This document shows positions 1 through 8,412 of a stretch of 64,000 nt of DNA, piece after piece. Source of the stretch: Polynucleobacter sp. MG-6-Vaara-E2 (lineage in GTDB: Bacteria > Pseudomonadota > Gammaproteobacteria > Burkholderiales > Burkholderiaceae); NCBI RefSeq assembly GCF_018687695.1, contig NZ_CP061303.1, positions 1,567,847 through 1,631,846 of the forward strand, given 5' to 3'. Both the position numbers and the translations under genes were made by a program. The notes beneath the pieces were generated by a model. That model ran no database searches. It was not told the origin of the DNA and worked only from the letters and a program-made list of their open reading frames with translations. Position 1 is the stretch's first letter. The number at the start of each line of letters is the position of its first letter.

Positions 1-2
1 GG

Positions 3-1223
3 ATTAATCATGAATGGCTGGCCCAATGCATTCTCTCACTAGGGTACCAACTAGGCTCTTGGAATGGACTGGTTTTTATCACGGCCCTCATGCTCGCGTT
101 GACCCTCGCTATACAACTTCAATTTCTGCTGGCCAGAATCTCCGTGCTATACGCAGTAACCTTTTCCGCGCTCACGTTCTTTTCTCTTACCACCCATCTG
201 TTAGCAAGACCCCATGTGATCGCATGGACACTCATGGTTATTTGGGTATGCACGCTTCTAAAAGCCAGCGAGGGTAATACTAGGCCACCCTTCTGGCTCC
301 TCTTGATCATGCTGATATGGGCCAACCTTCATGCTAGCTTTATATTGGGATTGGCTCTGATTCCGCTACTGGCCGTGAATGGCAAGTTCAGCGAAAGATT
401 GACATTGTCTCAATTGAAACAATGGGCTTACTTTGGAGTCCTATCCCTCATGGCGAGCATGCTGACGCCTTGGGGCTGGAAGGGCATCTGGCTGCCTTTT
501 CATATCAGTACATTAAGCAATGTCGGCCTGATCAATGAGTGGGCTCTATCACCCTTGTCGGCTGTCAGCCCCATCACTTTATGGTTGGGGCTCATCGTTT
601 ACCTACTAATATTGAGACGATTAAAGCTAACGTTTGTATTTACATTCATCATTGCCTGCCTAAGCTATGAAGCGCTCCTACATGGTCGTTATATTTCTAT
701 ATTCGGGTTGATAGCACCGATGCTACTGGCTAACGCCATGAGCTCAGGAAAACTAATTCAAAATCAGACCACCGGTGATGCGCGAAGAAATTGGAAAATA
801 TTCCTGGTGACCTGCGTACTCATTAGTCTCAGTACAGTTGCCAGTTATACATACAAACCTCATCAACCCGATTCTCACATCACACCGCAGCAAGCAGTAG
901 ATGCAGCCTTGCTATTAGCAGTAAAAGGCAATGTGCTAAATGAATATAACTATGGCGGATATCTAGAGTACCGCGGTATTCCAGTCTTCATTGACGGACG
1001 CGCTGAAATTTATTCCCATGATGAATTTGCCACTTATATTGCAGCCACTGAATCACATAACAAAGAACAAATAGAGCAGATATTGAATAAGTATGAAATT
1101 ACCTGGACAGTATTGAACCCTAAGTCAGAACTCATTAACTACCTCGATCAGAATCCATTCTGGGAAAAAGTTTATGAAGATAGTATTTCTGTGGTGCACA
1201 TTAAAAAAATGAGTGCTCACTGA
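3..1223 (+). CDS. multi-pass membrane protein, 5' end outside the window
   Basis: The reading frame is open from base 3 to the stop at 1223, so the start lies to the left of the window; the ATG at 90 is internal. At least eight hydrophobic segments are visible over the first 280 residues. A soluble C-terminal part of about 120 residues follows, containing NYGGYLEYRG and PVFIDGRAEIY. That tail (a GGYL block, then a FIDGRA block) is typical of uncharacterised membrane proteins related to polyprenol-dependent glycosyltransferases or oligosaccharyl enzymes, and the upstream residues HEWLAQ fit the same group. No catalytic residue can be assigned. It converges on the glycosyltransferase at 1246, and both probably serve envelope glycan modification. 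The family placement is inference; that it is a membrane protein is clear. Confidence 0.8.
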   Translation: MNHEWLAQCILSLGYQLGSWNGLVFITALMLALTLAIQLQFLLARISVLYAVTFSALTFFSLTTHLLARPHVIAWTLMVIWVCTLLKASEGNTRPPFWLLLIMLIWANLHASFILGLALIPLLAVNGKFSERLTLSQLKQWAYFGVLSLMASMLTPWGWKGIWLPFHISTLSNVGLINEWALSPLSAVSPITLWLGLIVYLLILRRLKLTFVFTFIIACLSYEALLHGRYISIFGLIAPMLLANAMSSGKLIQNQTTGDARRNWKIFLVTCVLISLSTVASYTYKPHQPDSHITPQQAVDAALLLAVKGNVLNEYNYGGYLEYRGIPVFIDGRAEIYSHDEFATYIAATESHNKEQIEQILNKYEITWTVLNPKSELINYLDQNPFWEKVYEDSISVVHIKKMSAH

Positions 1224-1245
1224 GAATCTCATTTTTTATTGAGTC

Positions 1246-2214
1246 TTAGCCATGGTTGTTACGCACGATATAAATAGGCCTGCCCTTAGATTCCATATAA
1301 ATTCTGCCGATGTATTCGCCTAAGAGGCCAATACTCAAGAGCTGTAGACCGCCCAAGAACAAAATAGCAACCAAGAGCGAGGCATAACCAGGCAAGTCAA
1401 TTCCCTGTATCAGAGTCCTAAATACAATATACAAAGCGTAAGTTAAAGAGATCAAGGTAGCCGCTCCACCAATATAGGTCCACATCCGTAGTGGCGAAGT
1501 ACTAAAGCTGGTGAAGCCTTCTAGTGCAAAATTCCATAACATCCAACCGGAAAATTTGCTGGCACCACCGGATCGAGGCTCTCTCTTATAAAGAACAACA
1601 TCAGTTTTAAAACCAACCCAGGAGAACAGGCCTTTCATGAATCGTTGACGCTCCGGCATACGCTTTAAAGCATCGACAGCGGCTCTATTCATCAAACGAA
1701 AATCGCCCACCCCCTCAGGTATCTGAGTATCTGACACTAAGCTATGCAGGCGATAGAAAAGATGGGCAGTCCATCGCTTCATGCAAGAATCGCATAGACG
1801 ATCATCTTTTTTAGCCAAAACCACATCAAATCCCAGCAGCCATCGCTCAATCAACTTGGGAATCAATTCAGGGGGATCTTGTAGATCACAGTCAATCGGA
1901 ATAACCGCATCCCCTACCGCTGAATCAATGCCAGCAGTTAATGCAGCCTCTTTGCCAAAATTACGGGACAATTCAACCACCTTGATACTTTTATATGACT
2001 TGGCTACTGAAAGCAGTAAGACTAAAGTGTCATCTGTACTGCCATCATCAACGCAGATGAGCTCATAATCTAAATCAATGGAACTTTTGATCTGATTTAA
2101 GACGGGGAAAAGACGATTAAAGAAATTCTGAACGCACTTCCCTTCATTAAAGAAGGGAATCACGATGGAAACCAATTGCTGTCTCCCCCCTGCTGTATTC
2201 GATATCAAGTTCAT
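1246..2214 (-). CDS. GT2 family polyprenyl-phosphate glycosyltransferase (GtrB/ArnC/DPM1-like)
   Basis: The GT-A fold begins with SIVIPFFNEG. VDDGSTDD follows near residues 55-62 (nucleotide-sugar binding) and the metal-binding DCDLQD near 108-113. Two transmembrane helices lie near 245-270 and 282-305, and the tail GEYIGRIYMESKGRP is typical of enzymes that move a sugar from a nucleotide donor to undecaprenyl phosphate at the inner membrane. The length of about 322 residues is normal. A TTG lies two codons upstream at 2220; I prefer the ATG at 2214, though neither has a strong Shine-Dalgarno. It is probably co-transcribed with the small gene ending 20 nt upstream. The transferred sugar cannot be told from sequence. 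Confidence 0.9.
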   Translation of the reverse strand: MNLISNTAGGRQQLVSIVIPFFNEGKCVQNFFNRLFPVLNQIKSSIDLDYELICVDDGSTDDTLVLLLSVAKSYKSIKVVELSRNFGKEAALTAGIDSAVGDAVIPIDCDLQDPPELIPKLIERWLLGFDVVLAKKDDRLCDSCMKRWTAHLFYRLHSLVSDTQIPEGVGDFRLMNRAAVDALKRMPERQRFMKGLFSWVGFKTDVVLYKREPRSGGASKFSGWMLWNFALEGFTSFSTSPLRMWTYIGGAATLISLTYALYIVFRTLIQGIDLPGYASLLVAILFLGGLQLLSIGLLGEYIGRIYMESKGRPIYIVRNNHG

Positions 2215-2234
2215 ATTCAATCTCTAGATAGAGA

Positions 2235-2501
2235 TCACCCCAAAGAGAGGTCATGACTAAAGATTTGTACTTGATTGGTGCTAACATTTCCATTCAAAAT
2301 CTTTTGCTCGGCAACGGAGAGCAGTTTTAGTTGATGCTTGGTGAACGTCAGCAAAGCGTCGCCTTGTAAGTCCTCAGAATCGACGTCCTCAAGAGCCTCA
2401 TAGGTAAAACGACAGAGTAAATCTTTCCCATCGAGTTTTGCTGGATATTGCACACTACCATCTGGCAACAAGGATGCCGGCCCGATGAACTCAACTACCA
2501 T
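2235..2501 (-). CDS. small DUF1488-like protein
   Basis: This 88-residue protein starts MVVEFIGPASL, followed by a pattern of V-Y-A-L-D-G-K and CRFTYEALEDV. An F-G segment, then a short strand, then C-R-(F/I)-x-x-EAL is the layout I know from DUF1488 proteins, which have no assigned function. A TTG eight codons upstream (2525) keeps the frame open, but AGGGG lies just before the ATG at 2501, so that ATG is the start. It is followed after 20 nt by the glycosyltransferase gene, so the two may share a transcript. The family assignment is from memory of the pattern. Confidence 0.65.
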   Translation of the reverse strand: MVVEFIGPASLLPDGSVQYPAKLDGKDLLCRFTYEALEDVDSEDLQGDALLTFTKHQLKLLSVAEQKILNGNVSTNQVQIFSHDLSLG

Positions 2502-2693
2502 CTTATAAGCCCCTAAATTTATCAACTCGATTAGACATCATTTTCCGTTAGTTTTTCTTTCGCCCATTCAATATGAACAAGTAATCTATTCATTATCAGT
2601 TAGGTAGATCTTTTATTCGCACTATCAAAAGTGAATTCACTCTGATTTATCTACGCTATCCTAACTAATTACTACGAATTGAATATTCCCAAG

Positions 2694-3413
2694 CTAAACC
2701 GACTTGGGCTCATACACTGCATAACGATCTCTACCCGTGTGTTTTGCTTGCAGCATGGCTTTATCAGCCATGTCAATAATATCGTCCGTAATATTTTTGT
2801 CGGTAACCAACATGCTCGCCACTCCAATACTGACCCTTACTTGAGTCGATCCCGAGCTGACTTTGATTTCGAGTTTCCGAATTGCATCTAATATTTTTCC
2901 TGCAATACTTACGGCGCCCAACAGCTCAGTATTGACTAATAAAACTGCAAACTCTTCACCACCCCAACGACATGAAAAATCCATTGGGCGATGTAAACCA
3001 AAAGTGATCCCGCGTTGGTTTTCTTGAACACTCTCAGCCAATAGTGCATCTCGAGGTGAGCTTCTCAATCCTTTGCCAAGGCGATCGGTAAAACGAATAG
3101 CCAAAACCCATAGCCATGAATTGGCGATTACGATTAGCGGTCGTCCAATACCCGCTAATGTGTAGCCTAGAATAATCCAAGGCTTTGCTTTCTTGGTGCG
3201 ATCAACAATGACACCTGAAACTAATTTGAATATGCTGGAAGTGGCCTCGGCAATACCCTCTATGATACCGAGCGCTTTAGGCCCTGCCATCAGCACGGAT
3301 GCTAGGTATAAAGGCATCAATGGATATAGCATCTCACTGGCCGAATCATTAACCAGACTAATAAGGCCAATGAGCCAAACAGTACGAGGAAGTGCGAGGA
3401 TTGTTTTAAGCAT
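2694..3413 (-). pseudogene. chimeric remnant: MFS transporter N-terminus joined to C-terminal half of a GGDEF domain
   Basis: Residues 1-146 are the first part of a major facilitator transporter: SLVNDSASEMLYPLMPLY, then GVIVDRTKKAKPW as loop 2-3, then RFTDRLGKGLRSSPRDALLA and FGLHRPMD. At about residue 146 (near base 2977) the protein switches in frame to the second half of a diguanylate cyclase domain: CRWGGEEFAVLL, then VRVSIGVAS and ADKAMLQAKHTGRDRYAVY. The transporter lacks most of its helices. The cyclase lacks the first half of its domain, including the metal and substrate residues ahead of GGEEF. A deletion joining two genes on the same strand explains this. Neither activity is expected. 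The start ATG at 3413 is that of the old transporter. Confidence 0.85.
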
Positions 3414-3647
3414 TACACGTTTAATTTAGCACCAATTGCTTGGTTTTTTCATTATTGGACAACCCACTTTTAGAATATTATTAATTGGAGAGCGCCAAAA
3501 AAACTTGAACTTACCTTTTAAAGCACTATATAAAACTTATGATAGGAGGTGGTACGTATTGGCTTTACCCGTCTAGTCATAAAACGATTTATTTAAATTC
3601 ATACTCTGCCGCCCTTTTTTATAAAATTTCTGCGAGACTTAAAGCAT

Positions 3648-4244
3648 ATGAGCTGTAAATTATCTCCATTAGCGCCACGCCTCATTCTGTTTTCTGGGCA
3701 TGCAGGCACGGGGAAATCTACGCTTGCTAAAATGGCTCTACCCTTAATCATTCAAAAGACAGGTGAAGATTTTTTCTTCCTAGACAAAGATACGGCCTTC
3801 GGTGCTTTTAGCGCACATGTCATGGAGCTAACTACCAATAATCCAAATGATCGAGATAGCCCCTACTACCTCAAGAATTTACGAGACTGGGAATATTCTG
3901 GCCTTATTGATATAGCTAGAGAAAATCTCCTCCTCGGCGTCAACATCATCCTTGTGGGGCCCTTTTCCAATGAAATTAAAAGTGGCAAGATGTTTAGTCC
4001 GGAGCGTTTAGGATTACCGCTTGAAACCACTATTCGTGTGGCGTGGATAGATCTAGAGGAAGGTGAAGCTAGACATAGAATGGAGCTACGTGCAGACCCT
4101 CGTGATGAGTGGAAGCTTGCACATTGGGACCAATACGTACCGCGTAGAATAGAGCCGCCATTTAATCCCTCTCTATTTAGGTTCGATAACTTGCATTTTG
4201 ACCCCATTCAATTTGAACAGCTTATTAATAACCTAACTGAATAA
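3648..4244 (+). CDS. P-loop ATPase/kinase-like protein (AAA_33-type)
   Basis: A Walker A motif GHAGTGKST sits at residues 17-25 directly after a hydrophobic strand (LILFS). A strand with FFFLDKDT follows at about 44-51, as in zeta-toxin-like and chloramphenicol-phosphotransferase-like kinases where the aspartate helps phosphate transfer. Near the C-terminus RHRMELRADPRDEWKL resembles the lid of such kinases, with several arginines. At 198 residues it is the size of a single-domain small-molecule kinase. The substrate cannot be told. No antitoxin-like gene is adjacent, which argues against a classical zeta toxin. It lies just outside the tRNA-derived repeat at 4270. Confidence 0.75.
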   Translation: MSCKLSPLAPRLILFSGHAGTGKSTLAKMALPLIIQKTGEDFFFLDKDTAFGAFSAHVMELTTNNPNDRDSPYYLKNLRDWEYSGLIDIARENLLLGVNIILVGPFSNEIKSGKMFSPERLGLPLETTIRVAWIDLEEGEARHRMELRADPRDEWKLAHWDQYVPRRIEPPFNPSLFRFDNLHFDPIQFEQLINNLTE

Positions 4245-4269
4245 ATCTTTTATGCAAGCCATGCAGTAA

Positions 4270-4308
4270 TTATGTGTCCTCCGCTCTAACCAACTGAGCT
4301 AGTGGCGC
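4270..4308 (-). repeat. degenerate 5' half of a tRNA gene (possible outer attachment site)
   Basis: Read on the minus strand, this is a tRNA acceptor strand, D-arm and anticodon-arm 5' half ending in the anticodon loop CACATAA. It agrees with the 5' half of the intact tRNA at 56366-56442 at 34 of 39 positions, including anticodon CAT. No 3' half follows, and T33 of the loop is changed to A, so it is not a functional tRNA. The break point at the anticodon loop is the same as in the partial copy at 56630. The likeliest reading is an att-site footprint at the outer edge of the island. Confidence 0.6.
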
Positions 4309-4461
4309 GGTACTCTTAAAAATTCTTAGTTAAGAGTATTTCAGTTTCCATTAAAAATGTTTTGCCACCTGACTGAGAAAGGTGCCTGTTTGAATCCGTG
4401 GGCTCCAGGATTCATGTAATAAGTGGGGCGAAACGAACCAAGGTAAGATGTCTTATCTTGC

Positions 4462-4821
4462 CTAACTACTTCTCAGAGCCTCTTCTAGGCAAGCAGATAA
4501 ACGCTCGTAATGCTTTAAGGCTTTGGCTGTAGGTTTAACAAATTTCTTACGGCCATCAGCCTTATCTTCATTGAGCTTTACATAGCCCATTCCAACCAAG
4601 TTCTTAATACGGCCATGAAGTGTTGCCTGAGAACCCAACTCACTTAGCGAGATTAAATCGCCAACTAATAGCTCTTTACCTTGCGTTGCGGCAAGGGTAA
4701 CTTGATTAAGCAGTTGCTCTTCGGTTGAATCTAGCTTCTTGCCAGGGTTGATACGATCTATGCTGTCTAAGAAATTGATAAAGCGGATATAGGCTGTAGG
4801 TTTAATAGCTTTCATAAGCAA
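4462..4821 (-). CDS. winged-helix (MarR-like) DNA-binding protein
   Basis: This 119-residue protein has an N-terminal helix, a helix-turn-helix region (VGDLISLSELGSQATLHGRI) and a basic wing, KLNEDKADGRKKFV. The C-terminal helix PTAKALKHYERLSACLEEAL is probably a dimerisation helix. That is the single-domain MarR layout. GAGGAG precedes a TTG at 4821 by six bases and an in-frame ATG at 4815 by twelve, so the TTG may be the true start. It is divergent from the membrane protein at 4855 with only 33 nt between the two start codons, so it probably regulates that shared promoter. Its ligand is unknown. Confidence 0.7.
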   Translation of the reverse strand: MLMKAIKPTAYIRFINFLDSIDRINPGKKLDSTEEQLLNQVTLAATQGKELLVGDLISLSELGSQATLHGRIKNLVGMGYVKLNEDKADGRKKFVKPTAKALKHYERLSACLEEALRSS

Positions 4822-4854
4822 ATTTTACTCCTCTTTGGGAGGGTAAACACCAGT

Positions 4855-5460
4855 ATGCTAGGCATTATTAAAATCCATAATTATTCAATGCCGTATTTAA
4901 AGGCTTCGGGCCAATTTCTCTTTGAAATCATTATTAGTGCCGCCCTGTATATGGCGTTCTTTTACCTCAATCAAACCATCACGACACCACTGGAAGAGGC
5001 TAAGGGGGTTAATTGGATTTTTCTGCCTGCGGGCTTGCGAATCTTTCTTACGCTGATATTGGATTATTCGGGGGCTATAGGCTTGGCCATGGCTTCTATA
5101 TTGATTAATTACATTGGCTTTTATGAATTGGATTTCACATCAACACTAGGAATAGCAGTTATCTGCGGAGTAGCACCACTCCTGGGTAGGCATTTTGTTA
5201 TTCATAACTTAAAAGTTCAAGCTGACCTAAGCAATATCTCAATAAAGCAACTCTTAGTGATCATCATTGCTTATTCATTACTAAGTTCAGGTCTACATCA
5301 AATTTGGTTTGCGACCAGGGGATTGGATTCAGGAAGTTTGAATCATTTCATAGCAATGTTCTGCGGGGATATAGCGGGATCTATCCTATTTGTAGCAATC
5401 ATCAAATATGGTATCGATCTTGTTAAGGGTAGATGGGGTAGAGATAACTTGATTGAGTAA
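4855..5460 (+). CDS. integral membrane protein (MASE1-like)
   Basis: About six hydrophobic segments fill the 201 residues. A conserved-looking NWIFLPAGLRI stands near residue 50 and a SILINYIGF helix follows; this resembles the MASE1 type of membrane sensory domain without any attached output domain. GGGAGG lies about ten bases before the ATG at 4855. An alternative ATG at codon 12 would place the start inside the first hydrophilic stretch. The gene is divergent from the MarR-like regulator at 4462-4821, which probably controls it. It is the last gene before the direct repeat at 5490. No enzymatic motif is seen. Confidence 0.7.
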   Translation: MLGIIKIHNYSMPYLKASGQFLFEIIISAALYMAFFYLNQTITTPLEEAKGVNWIFLPAGLRIFLTLILDYSGAIGLAMASILINYIGFYELDFTSTLGIAVICGVAPLLGRHFVIHNLKVQADLSNISIKQLLVIIIAYSLLSSGLHQIWFATRGLDSGSLNHFIAMFCGDIAGSILFVAIIKYGIDLVKGRWGRDNLIE

Positions 5461-5489
5461 TACCTCTTTTTTGAAGACCACAATCTTTC

Positions 5490-5822
5490 AGCATTGCCAT
5501 AGAAAGTGTGCAGTAATCGCCTGCACACTTTCTAGAATGCCCAGCGTTACTTAAAGTAACGCTCAAATGACCAAACCAATCATTTGCTTCACAAGCCTAT
5601 CTTTTTCGTGACTTTTAGGTTGAGTTTAGGTTCTCTGGTTATGAGAGCAGACACCCAAGATAGACCCTTATAAACAGGGGCTCTGCGGGTGGTCAGTGTC
5701 GGTGTGTAAGCAAATGTGTAAGCAAATTCACGCATGTACTAAAAGAGCTCTTCACTCTTTGGTTTTCAAAACCAAAGGATTTTAGAGCAACCGTTTAGCA
5801 CTTCATTGCTCCAAAGTAGTTT
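5490..5822 (+). repeat. 333-bp direct repeat, copy 1 (attachment-like, structured)
   Basis: This stretch and 19897-20230 are diverged copies of one another in the same orientation. In order it contains: a perfect 13-bp inverted repeat with a 7-nt loop (5501-5513 and 5521-5533); the island palindrome at 5544-5562; a 35-bp block identical to copy 2 (5619-5653) that includes TTATGAG; two direct heptamer-type repeats TGTGTAAG at 5703 and 5715, 12 bp apart; an inverted repeat CTTTGGTTTT/AAAACCAAAG near 5758; and an AGCAAC/TTGCT hairpin. No protein-coding frame is convincing. The content suits an integrase att region with core and arm-type sites. Confidence 0.75.
5544..5562 (+). repeat. island palindrome, copy a
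   Basis: The 19-bp near-perfect palindrome has 9-bp arms GCGTTACTT and AAGTAACGC around a central A. It sits inside direct repeat copy 1, eleven bases after the 13-bp hairpin. The equivalent position in copy 2 also carries it. Confidence 0.85.
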
Positions 5823-6108
5823 TTGGTGAGTGAGCGTTACTTAAAGTAACGGTCAACAGATTGGGGGCTTGGGCGGAATCAAACCTCATAAAAAGAAAAA
5901 CCCGTAGATCTGGAAAGCTCACATTAAAGTAAGGCTCGCTCCAGCCGTTTATGGGGTTAATTTTCATTCATCAAACTTAATGAACTACCTATTCAATTTG
6001 ATATAGATCAACCAGTTTGCAGGTAAATTTATATCAGTATCGTGAAAAGTAAAATGTTGGATTAAATTGAGAAATTGAATAATACTTCTTAATTAAAGGG
6101 GAATAAAA
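5823..6108. other. non-coding stretch with second palindrome copy
   Basis: Together with the repeat this completes a gene-free 648-bp gap. The palindrome recurs at 5834-5851 with its last arm base changed (GG for GC). An AT-rich stretch follows with a good ribosome-binding site (AAAGGGG) just before the gene at 6109. I see no RNA gene I can name. Confidence 0.5.
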
Positions 6109-6567
6109 ATGGCATCAGGATTTATTAAAATTCACGGAAATTTTACGTTAGTAGATTCGGATGATGCAGATACACCAATCGTTAAACATTTGCAGAAAGA
6201 TGGTTATGGTTCTATAGATTTAAACATTCTAGAGGGGGCTGATAAATTTATTCTCTTTAGACCAAGATTGGATGAAATGGTATCTGGAGAATTTTCAGTA
6301 GAGCCCGATGGAAAGAAATTAAATGTGAAATGCAATGCAATATTTAAATTATCAATAAAACCAGATCATTTAGATAGCTTCTTAAATCCCAAAAGTAAAT
6401 GGGTCTTTAATGGAATTGCCGATAAATTCTTAACTAGCTTTGAAGCTGATGTTGAAAAAGGATTGGAATCAGAGGCTTATAAATATAAAAATCGCTTTGG
6501 CGAGGGCGATGGGTTAAGGTATTTAATTGAGGTCAAAACGGCGACGAAAGTTAAAGACCTATCTTAG
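6109..6567 (+). CDS. hypothetical protein
   Basis: This 152-residue soluble protein has no recognised motif. The pattern is mostly beta strands (FIKIHGNFTLVDSDD, then LKLSIKP-like stretches) followed by a helical C-terminus with GLESEAYKYKNRFGEGDGL. AAAGGGG lies eight bases before the ATG, so the start is clear. It is the first gene inside the module bounded by the 333-bp repeats and converges on the leftward cluster that ends at 6678. Strong base composition toward A/T suggests recent transfer. No function can be proposed. Confidence 0.7.
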   Translation: MASGFIKIHGNFTLVDSDDADTPIVKHLQKDGYGSIDLNILEGADKFILFRPRLDEMVSGEFSVEPDGKKLNVKCNAIFKLSIKPDHLDSFLNPKSKWVFNGIADKFLTSFEADVEKGLESEAYKYKNRFGEGDGLRYLIEVKTATKVKDLS

Positions 6568-6677
6568 TCCTCTGGAAAAGGAAGCCCCTAGTCAGTTAGC
6601 CTTAACTCAAAACTTATTGAGGTAACTCTCCAGGGCAAATTCATCAATTTCACCTTTACTTGAATTGGATTACTAAA

Positions 6678-7370
6678 TTAACTTAATAACCACTTTTTAT
6701 ATTCGGGGGTTTGGCAAATAGCATCCAAGATCCACCCATGATTCGACTGCGCCAGATCCACCATATTCTCAATAACATTCACCTTGCCAACCTTCACACC
6801 TTTAAGGCAGGTAGAGGCTCTATATCTCAAAAAGTGCTGAGCTTGACCATCCTCAGCATCTGTTGTGTAAACCTCAATACTTCCATATTGAAGTTTGGGA
6901 TTTAAATTCATCAATGAGACGGCTAGCTCATTCGCCATATTATCAGGAATAGCTTTGGCAATATAAGAGTAAAGAGATACAAGCATGCTAAGTTCATTAA
7001 CTTCAATGATGTGATCAATTTCAACCTTATCCTTTTTACCCAACCCCCCACCTTTAATCTCTCCTCCGATATAGGTAGAATCAAATCTCAGTATTGAATC
7101 ATTGGAATCGCTGGATATGTCAATAGTATCTTTATTGCCCATGCGAACTTTCCACCAAGTCATAAGGGCATACGTTGCTGGCTTTACATCAAGAGCTCCA
7201 TCTGGCGAAGATTGGATAAAACTGAGCTGATAAAACTCGTCACCGCTCTCTAGGCCATATTGGTCAATTCCACCCTCATCAGTCGAATCTTCTCCTTCGA
7301 CTTTTACAGAAATCCCAAGCTTATATTCAGGTTCATCTTGCTCAACAGATGTTTTTTTCTTTTTGGTCAT
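6678..7370 (-). CDS. hypothetical acidic protein at the 3' end of the leftward cluster
   Basis: The 230-residue protein starts MTKKKKTSVEQDEPEYKLGI; a short basic head precedes an acidic body. Central strands carry IGGEIKGGGLGKKDKVEIDHII and a tail AQSNHGWILDAICQTPEYKKWLL. I recognise no family. It is the last gene of a run of same-strand genes from 15467 to 6678 with short gaps, so it probably belongs with the zinc-ribbon, YbjN-like, LRV and M41 proteins in one transcript or regulon. No signal peptide or membrane segment is seen, so it should be cytoplasmic. Confidence 0.7.
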   Translation of the reverse strand: MTKKKKTSVEQDEPEYKLGISVKVEGEDSTDEGGIDQYGLESGDEFYQLSFIQSSPDGALDVKPATYALMTWWKVRMGNKDTIDISSDSNDSILRFDSTYIGGEIKGGGLGKKDKVEIDHIIEVNELSMLVSLYSYIAKAIPDNMANELAVSLMNLNPKLQYGSIEVYTTDAEDGQAQHFLRYRASTCLKGVKVGKVNVIENMVDLAQSNHGWILDAICQTPEYKKWLLS

Positions 7371-7426
7371 AGAAATTCTTTCTTTAAATTAATACTTAGT
7401 GAAGGGTGCCGATCCTTGACTATGCA

Positions 7427-7855
7427 TTAATCAAAAAAAATATCATCCTTATCCTCTTGAAGTCCCGCCAAGAAAGCCCCTGAAAATCTACGTAGTGTTG
7501 CCACAATAAATCTCTTGTCAGTGCCAAATAGTGTTGGCATGAAATAGTTTCCATAAAGGTGAAAACCATCCTCTGAAGAACCAACTGCGTAGAATTGAGG
7601 AATCATAATTGTTGCATTTAGCAAATTAACAAACTCATACATTTGATGTTGATTCACCCCTTCTTTGACTTTTGCATAAGTAAAGAAATTAATTAACTTA
7701 GCATCTTCGATGTATCTCACCCAGCATCCAAAATCAATAGCCTCTCTTGAGATATAAAGATCACCATCATCCACCGTAGGTTGAAGAGCTGCATCCTCTA
7801 ATACTTTCTGAATGATTTCCAAGTTTAAATTTTCTGATTCTATGAAGTTTTCCAT
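7427..7855 (-). CDS. YbjN-like / type III chaperone-fold protein
   Basis: The 142-residue layout is helix (LEIIQKVLEDA), then strands DGDLYISREAIDFGCWVRY and LINFFTYAKV. A long helix with QHQMYEFVNLLNATIMIPQFYAV follows, then HLYGNYFMPTLFG and a C-terminal helix. That is the pattern of the YbjN superfamily, which shares the type III secretion chaperone fold and is thought to act as a protein-binding or sensory module. Here it sits between two acidic unknown proteins in the leftward cluster, where chaperone-like binding of a partner would fit. The assignment rests on pattern only. Confidence 0.6.
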   Translation of the reverse strand: MENFIESENLNLEIIQKVLEDAALQPTVDDGDLYISREAIDFGCWVRYIEDAKLINFFTYAKVKEGVNQHQMYEFVNLLNATIMIPQFYAVGSSEDGFHLYGNYFMPTLFGTDKRFIVATLRRFSGAFLAGLQEDKDDIFFD

Positions 7856-7974
7856 TATCTTTCCTTTTGTTAATACTTTTTAATCCAGTTTTAACACCAA
7901 AACCGCGGAACTAGAACTATCTTCCAGCAAACGATTCCTTGTGATGTTAGCAACTCACTATAGACCGCCCAAAT

Positions 7975-8253
7975 CTACTTTGACCTTTTTAAGGACTCCC
8001 AATCTTGCTCCGTATTTTCAATCCAGTCATTCATCTCTTCACAATACAACTTGTGATCCTTCATATATTCATAGGTAAATTGAGTGGCATCAAAAATAAG
8101 TTCATCAAAATATTCGTTTTCAGACTCGTCTTCGAATGCTGGCGGCAAATCTGATTCATTTTTAATCAAGCGCGCCGCAAGCTTCACAGTCTCTTCTGAA
8201 AAGTAATCCTCATATAATTTTTCATAATAAAGAATGTAATGAATTAAGATCAA
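7975..8253 (-). CDS. small acidic hypothetical protein, 5' end uncertain or lost
   Basis: The visible product is 92 residues, mostly helical and very acidic (EDESENEYFDELIFD). The best start at 8253 is a TTG with no Shine-Dalgarno. The frame stays open upstream to a stop at 8317-8319. That extra part reads like protein (for example VYQEDGSYAESFLI) but offers no ATG, GTG or TTG further up. The simplest reading is that the 5' end has been lost or frameshifted. The next gene upstream ends at 8413. No family is recognised. Confidence 0.45.
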   Translation of the reverse strand: MILIHYILYYEKLYEDYFSEETVKLAARLIKNESDLPPAFEDESENEYFDELIFDATQFTYEYMKDHKLYCEEMNDWIENTEQDWESLKRSK

Positions 8254-8412
8254 AAAGCTTTCAGCATAAGAACCGTCTTCTTGATAGACCTTAAAATCAT
8301 TGCCTTTGTATTGAACTTAAAAATAACCTTTTTGAAATAAATGAAGGTTATCGTCATAAAGCCCTGTCAATAATTGCTAAATAGATTTTTTATCGCTGGT
8401 TTCGACAGCATT

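Noticed and set aside
2694..2985. Active diguanylate cyclase (GGEEF motif)
   Set aside because: Only the second half of the domain is present, fused to a transporter fragment; the residues before the GGEEF strand are gone.
3648..4244. Zeta-type toxin of a toxin-antitoxin pair
   Set aside because: It has a P-loop kinase layout, but no antitoxin-like gene is next to it.
4270..4308. A second functional tRNA gene
   Set aside because: No 3' half follows, T33 is changed and the acceptor and anticodon stems cannot close.
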